Assembly (NCBI RefSeq): GCF_000022025.1
Contig: NC_011886.1
Coordinates: 2,056,980 to 2,120,979 of the forward strand
DNA from: Pseudarthrobacter chlorophenolicus A6
Lineage (GTDB): Bacteria > Actinomycetota > Actinomycetes > Actinomycetales > Micrococcaceae
Length of the DNA stretch: 64,000 nucleotides
Direction of reading: 5' to 3'
Positions 36,652 to 44,816 of the stretch are shown here, in pieces. Both the position numbers and the translations under genes were made by a program. Position 1 is the first letter of the stretch. The number at the start of each line of letters is the position of its first letter. The notes under the pieces were generated by a model. It searched no databases, had not been told where the DNA came from, and saw only the letters and a program-made list of their open reading frames with translations.

Positions 36652-37440
36652 ATGTCAACTCTTGAGATCAAGGACCTGCACGTCAGCATTGAGACGGAAC
36701 AGGGCACCAAGGAGATCCTGAAGGGCGTCAGCCTCACCATCCGCACGGGTGAAACCCACGCCATCATGGGCCCCAACGGCTCCGGCAAGTCCACCCTGGC
36801 CTCCACCATCGCAGGCCACCCCCGCTACACGGTCACCAGCGGTTCCATCACCCTCGACGGCGAAGACGTCCTGGAGATGAGCGTTGACGCGCGTGCCCGC
36901 GCCGGAGTCTTCCTGGCCATGCAGTACCCGGTAGAGGTTCCCGGAGTCACCATGACCAACTTCCTGCGCACCGCGAAGACCGCGATCGACGGCGAAGCAC
37001 CCAAGCTGCGTACCTGGACCAAAGACGTCAAGGACGCCATGGGGAAGCTGCGCATCGACGCCGACTTCGCCGAGCGCAACGTCAACGAGGGCTTCTCCGG
37101 CGGCGAAAAGAAGCGCGTGGAGATCCTGCAGCTCGAACTCTTCAAGCCGAAGTTCGCCGTGCTGGACGAGACCGACTCCGGCCTGGACGTCGACGCACTC
37201 AAGATCGTCTCCGAGGGCGTCAACCGCGCACACGCCGAGGGCAACATGGGCACGTTGCTCATCACCCACTACACCCGCATCCTGCGCTACATCAAGCCTG
37301 ACTTCGTCCACGTTTTCGTTGACGGCCAGGTTGTCGAGGAAGGCGGCCCGGAACTGGCCGACCGCCTCGAAGAAGAGGGTTACGACCGCTACGCCAAGGG
37401 TGCCGGCACGGCCGCAGCCCCCGCAGCAGCACAGGCCTAG
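36652..37440 (+). CDS. sufC: Fe-S assembly ATPase SufC
   Basis: The ABC-type ATPase of the SufBC2D complex; 262 residues. Walker A GPNGSGKSTLA, Q-loop QYPVEVPG, signature FSGGEKKRVEILQ, Walker B AVLDETDSGLDVDAL and switch loop LITHYTRIL, all typical of SufC. Weak AGAAAGAAG before the ATG. Followed after only 12 bases by the DUF59 gene; the usual sufS and sufU are not present between them. Confidence 0.98.
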   Translation: MSTLEIKDLHVSIETEQGTKEILKGVSLTIRTGETHAIMGPNGSGKSTLASTIAGHPRYTVTSGSITLDGEDVLEMSVDARARAGVFLAMQYPVEVPGVTMTNFLRTAKTAIDGEAPKLRTWTKDVKDAMGKLRIDADFAERNVNEGFSGGEKKRVEILQLELFKPKFAVLDETDSGLDVDALKIVSEGVNRAHAEGNMGTLLITHYTRILRYIKPDFVHVFVDGQVVEEGGPELADRLEEEGYDRYAKGAGTAAAPAAAQA

Positions 37441-37452
37441 TTAGGACTTGCG

Positions 37453-37785
37453 ATGACCGAAATCACGCCGGGCCGCACGGCCCTGGAAGATGTCGAGGAA
37501 GCGCTCAAGGACGTCATCGATCCCGAGCTTGGCGTCAACGTGGTGGACCTTGGGCTGCTGTACGGCCTGAAGTACTCCGATGACGACGGTGCGCTGCTGA
37601 TCGACATGACGCTCACCACGGCTGCCTGCCCCCTCACCGATGTCCTCGAGGAGCAGGTGGGCAAAGCCCTGGAAAGTGTTGTGGATGACTGGCGCCTGAA
37701 CTGGGTCTGGATGCCGCCATGGGGTCCCGAGCGGATCACCGACGACGGCAAGGACCAGATGCGGGCCCTCGGCTTCAACATCTGA
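37453..37785 (+). CDS. SufT-like MIP18/DUF59 iron-sulfur maturation protein
   Basis: A 110-residue DUF59 protein with the family core IDPELGVNVVDLGL and TTAACPLTD, whose Cys is conserved. In Gram-positives SufT and related proteins help load Fe-S clusters into target enzymes. It is the last gene of the suf operon, corresponding to M. tuberculosis Rv1466. A 22-base-pair hairpin terminator follows 12 bases later. Confidence 0.93.
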   Translation: MTEITPGRTALEDVEEALKDVIDPELGVNVVDLGLLYGLKYSDDDGALLIDMTLTTAACPLTDVLEEQVGKALESVVDDWRLNWVWMPPWGPERITDDGKDQMRALGFNI

Positions 37786-37797
37786 AATACCTGAAGT

Positions 37798-37846
37798 ACG
37801 ACGACGGCCGGTCACCTTCTTCGCGAAGGTGACCGGCCGTCGTCGT
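37798..37846 (+). terminator. Long hairpin terminator of the suf operon
   Basis: A perfect 22-base-pair stem (arms 37798-37819 and 37825-37846) with loop TTCGC, beginning 12 bases after the last suf stop codon. Only TT then C-rich sequence follows, so it relies on stem strength. Confidence 0.9.
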
Positions 37847-37860
37847 TCCCCACCGGCGCC

Positions 37861-37962
37861 CTAACCTCGCTACGCTCGGCCAGGGAACCCTCCCCGCTAC
37901 CTCCCCAATCTCGCAAGCTCGATCGGGGCCCCTCGGTAGCGTGGGCCCAGGCCTGGGCCCAC
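37861..37962. repeat. Palindromic intergenic element
   Basis: A compact non-coding element between the suf terminator and the metallopeptidase gene. CGCTACC at 37895-37901 pairs with GGTAGCG at 37935-37941, enclosing a smaller CCCCAAT/ATCGGGG hairpin. Directly after it, 37941-37962 is a 22-base perfect palindrome with no loop (GTGGGCCCAGG and its complement). The layout is that of a REP-like or miniature mobile repeat; only one copy was noticed in this window. Confidence 0.5.
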
Positions 37963-38033
37963 CCATCGATTGCTGCGTTAATGACCTCTCAAAACGGCAA
38001 TTACTCGGCAATTGATGGGAATAAGTTGATGAG

Positions 38034-38915
38034 TTACAGGCTTGGTGCCGCGAAGGTATCGCACTGGTTGATGTCGCCCGTTTCGTAGCCCTTGTAGAAC
38101 CAGCGCTGCCGCTGTTCGCTGGAGCCGTGGGTCCATGCCTCGGGGCTGACCCGGCCTGTCGCGGCCTCCTGGATACGGTCATCGCCCACCGCCGAAGCCG
38201 CGGACAACGCGTCGTTGAGGTCCTGCTGGGTGAGCGGTTCCAAGAACGGCTGCCCGTCCGGTCCGGGCTGCGATGACGCGTGCTTGGCCCACAGGCCGGC
38301 GTAGCAGTCCGCCTGCAGTTCAGTGCGGACCGCACCGGACTCGGGGCCTTGAGGATCCTGCTGGGCCTGGTCCAGGTTGCCCAGGACATTCTGGATGTGG
38401 TGTCCGAATTCATGGGCCACCACATACTCCTGGGCGAGCGGGCCGCCGGAGGAACCGAACCGGTCCACGAGTTCGGTGAAGAACCCCGGGTCAAAGTAGG
38501 CCGTGGTGTCGGTGGGGCAGTAGAACGGCCCAACGGCACTCGACGCCGTGCCGCAGGCGGTGTTGACGCCCTCTTCGAAAATGACTGTCTCCGGCTGGGG
38601 ATACTTCACGTTGTACTGCTGCAGGTACGCGGGCCAGAAGGCGTTCAGGCTGTTGACCGTACCCGTAATCCGGCAGTCCACCCGGGCGTCGGCATCGGCG
38701 CCGGTGCTGCAGGCCGGTGCCGTGCCCTGGGCCTGGGGTTCCGCTGTGCCGCCGCCGGTGAGTCCCCCCAGCAGGTTGGGGTCTATGCCCAGCAACAGCG
38801 CTACGAGCAGTACGAGTCCGCCACCGATGCCGCCGCCAACTTTCACGCCGCGGCCCATTCCCCGCCGGTCCTGGACCTGGGACGGGTCGAGCTGCACATT
38901 GTCATTGAAACTCAT
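38034..38915 (-). CDS. Membrane-anchored neutral zinc metallopeptidase (YpfJ family)
   Basis: A 293-residue protein: short charged N-terminus, one membrane helix (GGGLVLLVALLLGI, residues about 31-44), a low-complexity Gly/Thr linker and an extracytoplasmic domain of the neutral zinc metallopeptidase family. The zinc site is VVAHEFGHHIQN (HExxH), with a downstream Glu in RTELQADCYAG. Cysteines in ACSTG, VDCRI, TACGT and FYCPT may form disulfides. ATG at 38915 is chosen because the open frame upstream is antisense to the ligase gene. Function in actinobacteria is unknown. Confidence 0.9.
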   Translation of the reverse strand: MSFNDNVQLDPSQVQDRRGMGRGVKVGGGIGGGLVLLVALLLGIDPNLLGGLTGGGTAEPQAQGTAPACSTGADADARVDCRITGTVNSLNAFWPAYLQQYNVKYPQPETVIFEEGVNTACGTASSAVGPFYCPTDTTAYFDPGFFTELVDRFGSSGGPLAQEYVVAHEFGHHIQNVLGNLDQAQQDPQGPESGAVRTELQADCYAGLWAKHASSQPGPDGQPFLEPLTQQDLNDALSAASAVGDDRIQEAATGRVSPEAWTHGSSEQRQRWFYKGYETGDINQCDTFAAPSL

Positions 38916-38960
38916 ATCGTCACAATACCCGCGGTTCGGCCGGCCAATCAGGAGCGCCGG

Positions 38961-38973
38961 TAAAGTTGATCCG
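38961..38973 (+). promoter_or_regulatory. Leaderless-type -10 box of the acyl-CoA ligase gene
   Basis: TAAAGT at 38961-38966 fits TANNNT and lies 7 bases before the ATG at 38974, with no ribosome site between. Transcription could begin at or next to the start codon. Confidence 0.45.
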
Positions 38974-40380
38974 ATGCCTTTCCTTGACCGACTCCAGCGC
39001 TGGGCCACAGAGCGTCCGCACGGCACAGCAGTGGCCGTCGCCGGCCGGCGGCTGTCCTGGGCCGAGCTGCAGGACGGGGCTGCTGCCATGGTTCCGGAAA
39101 CGAAATCGGTGACTACGCTGTGCGAAGCCAATTCGACTGGATTCGCGCTGAAGTTTGCCGCGGCAGTGGCCGGCGGACGCCAGTGCGCTGTCCTGGATCC
39201 TGCCTGGCCCACCCACCTCCAGGAGGATATGGTCCGGCGGGTCCAGTCGTCAGCGGAACCGGCAGCGGTCGCTGTGGACGATCCCCTGGCCGACGGCGCG
39301 CCCGGCTCAACGTTCCTCATCGGCCTCACCTCAGGCACCACGTCCGTGCCGAAAGCGTTCACCCGGTCCCGGCGTTCGTGGCAGGAATCCTTTGAGGCCT
39401 CCATCGAGTTCTTCGGCCTCCGCCAGGACGACGTCACCCTCGCCCCGGGGCCGCTGGCCGCCAGCCTGAACCTCTACGCCCTGGCCGAATGCCTCTACGC
39501 GGGGTCCGAATTCCAGACGCTGGAAACCTTCGATGTTGGCGACGTCCACGCAGCCATCACCTATGACCGGGTGACCCGCCTGGTGTTGGTGCCCACCATG
39601 CTGCGGATGCTCAGTGAACGCGGGCTGACCGGATGCGTGGACGCATCCGGTATCCGGACCATCGTCTGCGCCGGCTCCAAACTTGATGCCAGGACCCTCG
39701 AAGCGGCCCGCCGCTGGGCTCCCAACGCCACCATCTACGAGTACTACGGCGCCTCGGAACTGAGCTTCGTCTCCGGCGCCGGCCTGTCCGCCCAGCAGCC
39801 CCCCGCCGTCGGAAGCACCTGCATCGGGCGGCCGTTTCCCGGGGCCGAGGTGCGCATTCTTGATGACGCCGGGCTGCCGGTACCGGAGGGCGGTTACGGC
39901 AATATCTGCGTGCGCAGCGGCATGGTCAGCAACGGGTACCTGTGGGGCGACGACGGCGAGGCTTTGCGGTCCTTCGGTGACTGGCACACGGTGGGAGACC
40001 AGGGCTACCTGGCTCAGGACGGACTGCATATCCTGGGCCGCCGGGCAGACATGATCCTCACCTCGGGCCGAAACGTCTACCCGCATGAGGTGGAGCTGGC
40101 CCTTTGTGCCGTGCCCGGCGTTTCCGCCGCCATCGCCGCCGGAATGCCGGACGACCTGCGCGGGCAAAAGGTAGTGGCCGGCGTCGTCCCGTCCCACGGC
40201 GGGATCACCGCAACCCAGCTCCGCTCGGGCCTGGAGGACATCCTGGCCAGGGACAAGCGCCCGCTGCAGTACTTCGTCCTCGCCGAACTTCCCGTCACCG
40301 ACCGCGGCAAGGTCAGCCGCAGCCTGCTGCTGGACTGGATCGCCAACAGGGATCCACGGGTGACGAGCCTTGGCAGCTGA
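38974..40380 (+). CDS. AMP-forming acyl-CoA synthetase (YhfT-like)
   Basis: A 468-residue adenylate-forming ligase that would activate a carboxylic acid as its CoA thioester. P-loop LTSGTTSVPKAFTRS, YYGASE, GDQGYLAQDGLHILGRRAD and the C-terminal lid with the catalytic Lys in DRGKVSRSLL are intact. It overlaps the thiolase gene by 11 bases and converges on bioN-bioM-bioY. In Bacillus subtilis the genes yhfU (a BioY), yhfT (ligase) and yhfS (thiolase) form one biotin-regulated operon; the same trio here suggests a role with biotin or its precursors. Substrate unknown. Confidence 0.88.
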   Translation: MPFLDRLQRWATERPHGTAVAVAGRRLSWAELQDGAAAMVPETKSVTTLCEANSTGFALKFAAAVAGGRQCAVLDPAWPTHLQEDMVRRVQSSAEPAAVAVDDPLADGAPGSTFLIGLTSGTTSVPKAFTRSRRSWQESFEASIEFFGLRQDDVTLAPGPLAASLNLYALAECLYAGSEFQTLETFDVGDVHAAITYDRVTRLVLVPTMLRMLSERGLTGCVDASGIRTIVCAGSKLDARTLEAARRWAPNATIYEYYGASELSFVSGAGLSAQQPPAVGSTCIGRPFPGAEVRILDDAGLPVPEGGYGNICVRSGMVSNGYLWGDDGEALRSFGDWHTVGDQGYLAQDGLHILGRRADMILTSGRNVYPHEVELALCAVPGVSAAIAAGMPDDLRGQKVVAGVVPSHGGITATQLRSGLEDILARDKRPLQYFVLAELPVTDRGKVSRSLLLDWIANRDPRVTSLGS

Positions 40381-41551
40381 TCTTCTTCCGGCGGACCGCC
40401 AGCCCGTGATCATCGCGGCCCGCCGGACCCCCGTGTGCCGGACCAATGGCGCCCTGCGGACGCTGCGCGCCCATGAACTCCTGGCACCTGTGCTCAGCGG
40501 CCTGCTCAACGAAACTGCTGCGGCACCCGGGGCGGTCAGCGACGTCATCATTGGCAACGCGGTGGGCGGCGGCGGAAATGTTGCAAGGCTGGCCCTCCTG
40601 GAGGCCGGGTTGCCAGTGGGTGTTCCCGGCATCACCGTGGACCGCCAGTGCGGGTCCGGCCTGGACGCGATCGCCCTCGCTGCGCAGCTGGTGGCCGCGG
40701 GCGGGGACCCGCTCTATCTCGCGGGTGGAGTGGAGAGCACCAGCACCGCTCCTTTGCGCGCGCACAGGAATTCCGACGGCGGCCCGGAGTTCTACGCCCG
40801 TGCCCAGTTTGTGCCGGCCGGTTTTGGCGACCCGGACATGGGCGTGGCCGCAGAGACCGTGGCCCGGCGGTATGGGATTGCCCGGGACCGGCAGGACGCC
40901 TTTGCCCTGGGCAGCCACCGGAAGGCCCTGGAAGCGGTGGCGGAAGGCCGCTATGAGCGGGAGATTGTTCCGCTGGCCACAGCCGGCGGGACGGTAACGG
41001 CTGATGATGGCCCGCGCCGCGGCCTCACCCCCGCAGTCATGGGGAGGTTCCCTGCCGCGTTCGTGCCCGGAGGAACTGTCACCGCCGGAAACTCCTGCTT
41101 CGACGCAGACGCCGCGTCCGCCGTCGTCATGACCTCTCTGCAGCGTGCCCGCGGCCTGGGCGCCGAGGACGGTCTCCTGGTGCTGGGCACCTGCACCGCC
41201 GGCGTTGAGCCGGACGTGCTGGGCGTGGGTGCCGCCGAGGCAGCGCGGAGACTGCTGTCCGACCATGGCCTGGAGGGTGCAGGGCTGGACCTGGTGGAAT
41301 TCAACGAGGCCTTCGCCTCCCAGACCCTCGCCTGTTTCGATCTGCTGGGCATCGACCCTGCGCGGGCCAACCTCGACGGCGGGGCGTTGGCCCTGGGGCA
41401 CGCCTACGGCGCGTCGGGTGCCGTCCTGGTGACCAGGCTCCTCGCCCAGGCGCGCAGGGCCAGCAGGCCCGGAAGCCTTGGGCTGGCGATGATCAGCAGC
41501 GCCGGCGGTATGGGTACTGCAGCGCTGGTGCGGTTCGAGCGCCTGGCCTGA
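40370..41551 (+). CDS. Thiolase-family protein (YhfS-like), second catalytic Cys replaced
   Basis: A 393-residue thiolase fold. The nucleophile is present in VDRQCGSGLDAI, the NEAFA loop is present, and the His lies in ALGHAYGASGA. The C-terminal active-site loop, normally CxGGG, reads SSAGGMG, so the second catalytic Cys is Ser. Such a protein may not perform normal thiolysis and might act as a condensing enzyme or on an unusual substrate. The TTG start at 40370 lies inside the ligase gene; GTG at 40406 is an alternative. Co-transcribed with the ligase and convergent with the biotin uptake genes. Confidence 0.85.
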   Translation: MAADLLPADRQPVIIAARRTPVCRTNGALRTLRAHELLAPVLSGLLNETAAAPGAVSDVIIGNAVGGGGNVARLALLEAGLPVGVPGITVDRQCGSGLDAIALAAQLVAAGGDPLYLAGGVESTSTAPLRAHRNSDGGPEFYARAQFVPAGFGDPDMGVAAETVARRYGIARDRQDAFALGSHRKALEAVAEGRYEREIVPLATAGGTVTADDGPRRGLTPAVMGRFPAAFVPGGTVTAGNSCFDADAASAVVMTSLQRARGLGAEDGLLVLGTCTAGVEPDVLGVGAAEAARRLLSDHGLEGAGLDLVEFNEAFASQTLACFDLLGIDPARANLDGGALALGHAYGASGAVLVTRLLAQARRASRPGSLGLAMISSAGGMGTAALVRFERLA

Positions 41552-41569
41552 CCCGGCGTCGTGAGCCCG

Positions 41570-42208
41570 TCAGGCCTCAACGTCAGGGCCTTCGGCGTCG
41601 CCGAGCCCCCTGGCGGCGAGCGCCTCACCGGTTTGGCGGGCGTAGGCCACGGAGGTGATGAAGACCGGCAGGACCAGGGCCCGCGGGTTCCGCTCCAGCC
41701 CCCGTGCCCGCGCGGAATTCCGGACGTCGGCAAAGGTTCCGGCGATGTAGGGGATGCTGCGCAGCATGACTCCGATGGTGAGGGCGAACCGCTCCGGATC
41801 GGCTCCGAACCGCTGGAAGGGCGTTGCGGCCGCCACCACGCCGTCCAGGAGCCGCTGGACGGGGGTTGTCGCGGTCAGCAGGGACGCGGCCACCACGCAG
41901 ACCAGGATGTTCAGGACGATCCTGCCTGCTGTGGGCGCACCTAGCTGCCACCACTGGAAGAGCCCGATCACCAGGAGTACCGGGAGCAGCGGGCGGACGG
42001 CGCGTCCCAGCCGCTTTGGACCTGCTCCGGTCAGGAGGAACAGCCCGCATAGCGCAGCCAGTATCGTCAGGGATACGCGCCAGTCGACAATCAGGAAGGA
42101 TGCCAGGCCGGAGGCGAACACCAGCAGGAACTTCACTGCCAGGGGCGACCGGTGGATGAAGGAGTTTCCCGGCACGTAGTTGGCCAGCAGCAACCCGTGG
42201 CCCCTCAT
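41570..42208 (-). CDS. bioN: ECF transporter transmembrane subunit (BioN)
   Basis: A 212-residue EcfT-type membrane coupling subunit with about five helices. The two Ala-Arg-Gly coupling motifs are visible: SARARGLERNPR and LAARGLGDAE. Together with BioM and BioY it would form a biotin importer in the cytoplasmic membrane. The ATG at 42208 overlaps the bioM stop (ATGA), which decides this start over an upstream extension. It is the last gene of bioY-bioM-bioN. Confidence 0.9.
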   Translation of the reverse strand: MRGHGLLLANYVPGNSFIHRSPLAVKFLLVFASGLASFLIVDWRVSLTILAALCGLFLLTGAGPKRLGRAVRPLLPVLLVIGLFQWWQLGAPTAGRIVLNILVCVVAASLLTATTPVQRLLDGVVAAATPFQRFGADPERFALTIGVMLRSIPYIAGTFADVRNSARARGLERNPRALVLPVFITSVAYARQTGEALAARGLGDAEGPDVEA

Positions 42209-42951
42209 GGCGTGCCCGGACCGTTGACCGGACCGGTGGGGTGCCGCATGGCATCCAGGCATAGGGCACGGTAAAAGGCGACGGCGTCTGCCGGAGCGCC
42301 GTCGAACGCCACCGTTCCGTTCTCGATCACGAGGACCCGGTCCATGTCCAGGGCGAGCTCGAGGTCATGGGTGGACATGATGACCTGCTGCCCCAGTCCC
42401 GCAAGGGTGTGCCCCAGCAGTTCCCTGTTCCTGAGATCCAGGAGCGTGGAAGGCTCGTCGAGGACCAGCACCGCCGGCTCGACCGCCAGGACCGCCGCGA
42501 GTGCCATCAGCTGGCGTTCCCCACCGGAGAGTTCGTAGATGCTTTGGTCGGCCAGTGGCAACAGACCCAGGCGGTGGAGCGCGGCGTCGGCCAGGGCCTG
42601 CCGTTCGCGGCCGTTGCGGACGGACCGGCGCAGCGACAGCTCAACATCCTCCCGGCCGGTGGGCATGACCAGCTGGGACAGCGGGTCGGTGAAGACGAAA
42701 CCGACGCTGCGGCGGACTTTCCGGACCGCGCGGACCGTGTCGTCGCCGTCGACCGCTACTTTCCCCGCGGTGGGCTGGACGAGCCCGTTCACCAGGCGCA
42801 GCAGCGTGGACTTGCCGGAACCGTTGGCACCGATGACGCCCACGCGACGTTCGGCCAGGCGGAGGTTCACCCCGTCGAGGAGGACCTTGGGCGTGGGGGA
42901 GTGGTCCGTTTCTACGGCGACCGTTACCTGGTCAAAGGCGACAACTGGCAC
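42205..42951 (-). CDS. bioM: Biotin ECF transporter ATPase (BioM)
   Basis: A 248-residue ECF-type ATPase. Walker A GANGSGKSTLLRL, Q-loop VFTDPLSQLVM, signature LSGGERQLMALA, Walker B VLVLDEPSTLLDLRN and switch STHDLELAL are all present. The GTG at 42951 is preceded by AGGAAGA and follows the bioY stop by 11 bases; the longer open frame upstream overlaps bioY and is not used. Powers the BioY-BioN transporter. Confidence 0.92.
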   Translation of the reverse strand: MPVVAFDQVTVAVETDHSPTPKVLLDGVNLRLAERRVGVIGANGSGKSTLLRLVNGLVQPTAGKVAVDGDDTVRAVRKVRRSVGFVFTDPLSQLVMPTGREDVELSLRRSVRNGRERQALADAALHRLGLLPLADQSIYELSGGERQLMALAAVLAVEPAVLVLDEPSTLLDLRNRELLGHTLAGLGQQVIMSTHDLELALDMDRVLVIENGTVAFDGAPADAVAFYRALCLDAMRHPTGPVNGPGTP

Positions 42952-42962
42952 TGAAGTTCTTC

Positions 42963-43613
42963 CTAGGCCTTGGCGGGCTGGACAGGTGACTGGCTGCGGC
43001 GTGCGCGGCGGACCAGGATGTCCGGGAAGGCGCGGTGCAGGGCGACGGCGATGCCGGCGGCGAGGATGTTCTTGATGATGTCCCCCGGGTAGAAGACAAC
43101 GTCGCTGAGGAAGGCCTGGCCGAGGGTGGTTTTGGCGTTGAGCGCGATGCCGGCGACGCCAAGGGTGTGGACGGTGAGGATGCTGGTTACCGTGGCCGCG
43201 AGGAAGAACCACAGCGCGCGGGCCTTGGTGGTGCGGCGGATCACCACCGTGGCCAGCCAGCCGACAAGGGCGGCAGCGATGGGGAACGCGATGATGTAGC
43301 CGGCGGACGGGCCGGCGAGGATGCTAAGGCCGCTGCGGCCCTGGCTGAAGATGGGCAGTCCGGCGAGGCCCAGGAGGGTGTAGAGGCCGACGGCGGCGAA
43401 GCCCCTTCCGGGCCCCAGCACCAGGCCGGTCAGCATGACGGCGAGGGTCTGGAAGGTGATGGGCACGCCAAAGCCGTTGACCGCCAGGCCCGGCACCAGG
43501 GCGGCGCCGGCCACCAGTGCGGCGAAGACGCCGATGAGTCCAAGGTCGGTGGCGTTCCAGCGGCGGCGCCCGGATGGAAGGTTGGAGGTGACGGCGGTGT
43601 CGGTGTTGCTCAT
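42963..43613 (-). CDS. bioY: Biotin transporter substrate-binding subunit BioY
   Basis: A 216-residue S-component with six membrane helices. Family marks include VPITFQTLAVMLTGLVLGP, GLAGLPIFSQGRSGL and AGPSAGYIIAFP. BioY binds biotin with high affinity and works with the ECF module encoded behind it. The ATG at 43613 is preceded by AGGAC; an in-frame TTG eight codons upstream is less likely. A perfect palindrome lies upstream at 43689-43701 and two TGTACA sites lie in the promoter region. Confidence 0.95.
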   Translation of the reverse strand: MSNTDTAVTSNLPSGRRRWNATDLGLIGVFAALVAGAALVPGLAVNGFGVPITFQTLAVMLTGLVLGPGRGFAAVGLYTLLGLAGLPIFSQGRSGLSILAGPSAGYIIAFPIAAALVGWLATVVIRRTTKARALWFFLAATVTSILTVHTLGVAGIALNAKTTLGQAFLSDVVFYPGDIIKNILAAGIAVALHRAFPDILVRRARRSQSPVQPAKA

Positions 43614-43630
43614 GGCGGTCCTGTCGGGGT

Positions 43631-43701
43631 TGTACAAGCGGAATCTAATGTACAGCCGACGTTACTGGGACGGAACAGGGCCCATTTTGTAGGTGACCTA
43701 C
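43631..43701 (-). promoter_or_regulatory. bioY promoter region with candidate operators
   Basis: GTAGGT-G-ACCTAC at 43689-43701 is a perfect 6-1-6 palindrome whose arms extend to 8 of 9 pairs. Nearer the gene, TGTACA occurs at 43631-43636 and 43649-43654, spaced 18 bases apart. A likely -10 (TACATT or TAGATT on the minus strand) overlaps the second. These are candidate sites for a biotin-responsive regulator; none was matched to a known consensus. Confidence 0.4.
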
Positions 43702-43770
43702 TAAGTTGTCGCCCCAGAGTTTGGGTGCCGGGCACAACTGCGGGCATAACCCGTTGGTTGGCCCGACGGT

Positions 43771-43807
43771 GCGGGAGGGACGGCATCTGGCACGCCGTCC
43801 CTCCCGC
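43771..43807 (-). terminator. Hairpin after the PEP mutase family gene
   Basis: A perfect 14-base-pair stem (arms 43771-43784 and 43794-43807) with a 9-base loop, 12 bases downstream of the minus-strand stop at 43819. It separates that gene from bioY, which reads the same way. Confidence 0.75.
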
Positions 43808-43818
43808 CGCTTGCCTCC

Positions 43819-44598
43819 CTAGTTCAGGGCCGGAGTATCAGCGGGAATGACGCCCGCGCCGTAGAGATCCGTGGCAAGGTCGCGCAGTGCCCGGAGTGCC
43901 ACCCGTTGGGTGAAGGGGCCGTACGACACCCTCGCCACGCCGAGTTCCTGGAGTTGGGCTGCCGGGAGCGCACCGGGTGCGCCGATGATGGACAGCTTTC
44001 CGCGGCCGAGCCCCTCGACGAGTGGTTCGATGACCTCACCGGTCAGGGCGCCGGGGACGAAAACCAGTGCTGCACCGGCGTCGAGGAAGGCGCGGCCCCG
44101 GGCGATGGCATCATCGATGCTTTCCTGGATGGGCCGGTCCCCGCCGCGGACCAGCGCATCGGTGCGCGCGTTCAACTGGAAGGGAACGCCTTCGGCCTCT
44201 GCGGCCCGGACGATCGCCGCCACGCGGGAGACTGCTTCATCGAAGGGCCGCAGCCTGTCCTCGACGTTGGCGCCGGCAATACCCAGTCCGATGGCCCGCC
44301 GGATGGTTTCGGCAGGGTCCTGGTACCCGTCGTCGAGGTCCGCCGTGACGGGCAGGTCCACGGCGTCGACGATGCGCTTTGCGCCTTCGAGGGCAACGTC
44401 CAACGGCATGGCGCCGTCCGCGTAGCCCAGCGCGGCTGCGATCGAGTGGCCCGCCGTCGCGATTGCCTTGGTCTCCGGCAGTGCCGCGACGGTTGCTGCA
44501 CTGATGGCGTCCCACACGTTGACTACCTGGAGGATTTCCGGTGCTTCGTGGAGGGCCTTGAGCTGCTGGGCGCGCTCCACTGTTGTTGTTTCAGTCAT
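43819..44598 (-). CDS. Isocitrate lyase/PEP mutase family protein
   Basis: A 259-residue TIM-barrel enzyme of the PEP mutase/isocitrate lyase superfamily. Typical marks are VNVWDAISA, VTADLDDGY in the metal-binding loop, GANVEDR and FQLNARTDA. The Cys-containing catalytic loop of isocitrate lyase and methylisocitrate lyase (KKCGH) is absent, so it belongs to the less defined subgroup that cleaves or rearranges small 2-oxo or phosphono acids. The substrate cannot be given. AAGGA precedes the ATG. It stands alone, divergent from the radical SAM gene. Confidence 0.85.
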   Translation of the reverse strand: MTETTTVERAQQLKALHEAPEILQVVNVWDAISAATVAALPETKAIATAGHSIAAALGYADGAMPLDVALEGAKRIVDAVDLPVTADLDDGYQDPAETIRRAIGLGIAGANVEDRLRPFDEAVSRVAAIVRAAEAEGVPFQLNARTDALVRGGDRPIQESIDDAIARGRAFLDAGAALVFVPGALTGEVIEPLVEGLGRGKLSIIGAPGALPAAQLQELGVARVSYGPFTQRVALRALRDLATDLYGAGVIPADTPALN

Positions 44599-44816
44599 TC
44601 GCGGTTGTTCCTTATCCGTAGGTCAGGCACGTCTTTGCAATTCCTACCTACACACATGCGGTGGCCCCAAGGCAAGACAAGGTTACGGGCAGGAGGGCCG
44701 CCTAGGTCCGGAGCCCGGGCTGCATCAGGGAAGCTGATGCGCCGGACGTAGCCGAACAGCCTGAGCCCTCGGCTTAACCGCCCGCACCGGCTGCAGGGAT
44801 TCGGAAGAATAGGGAC

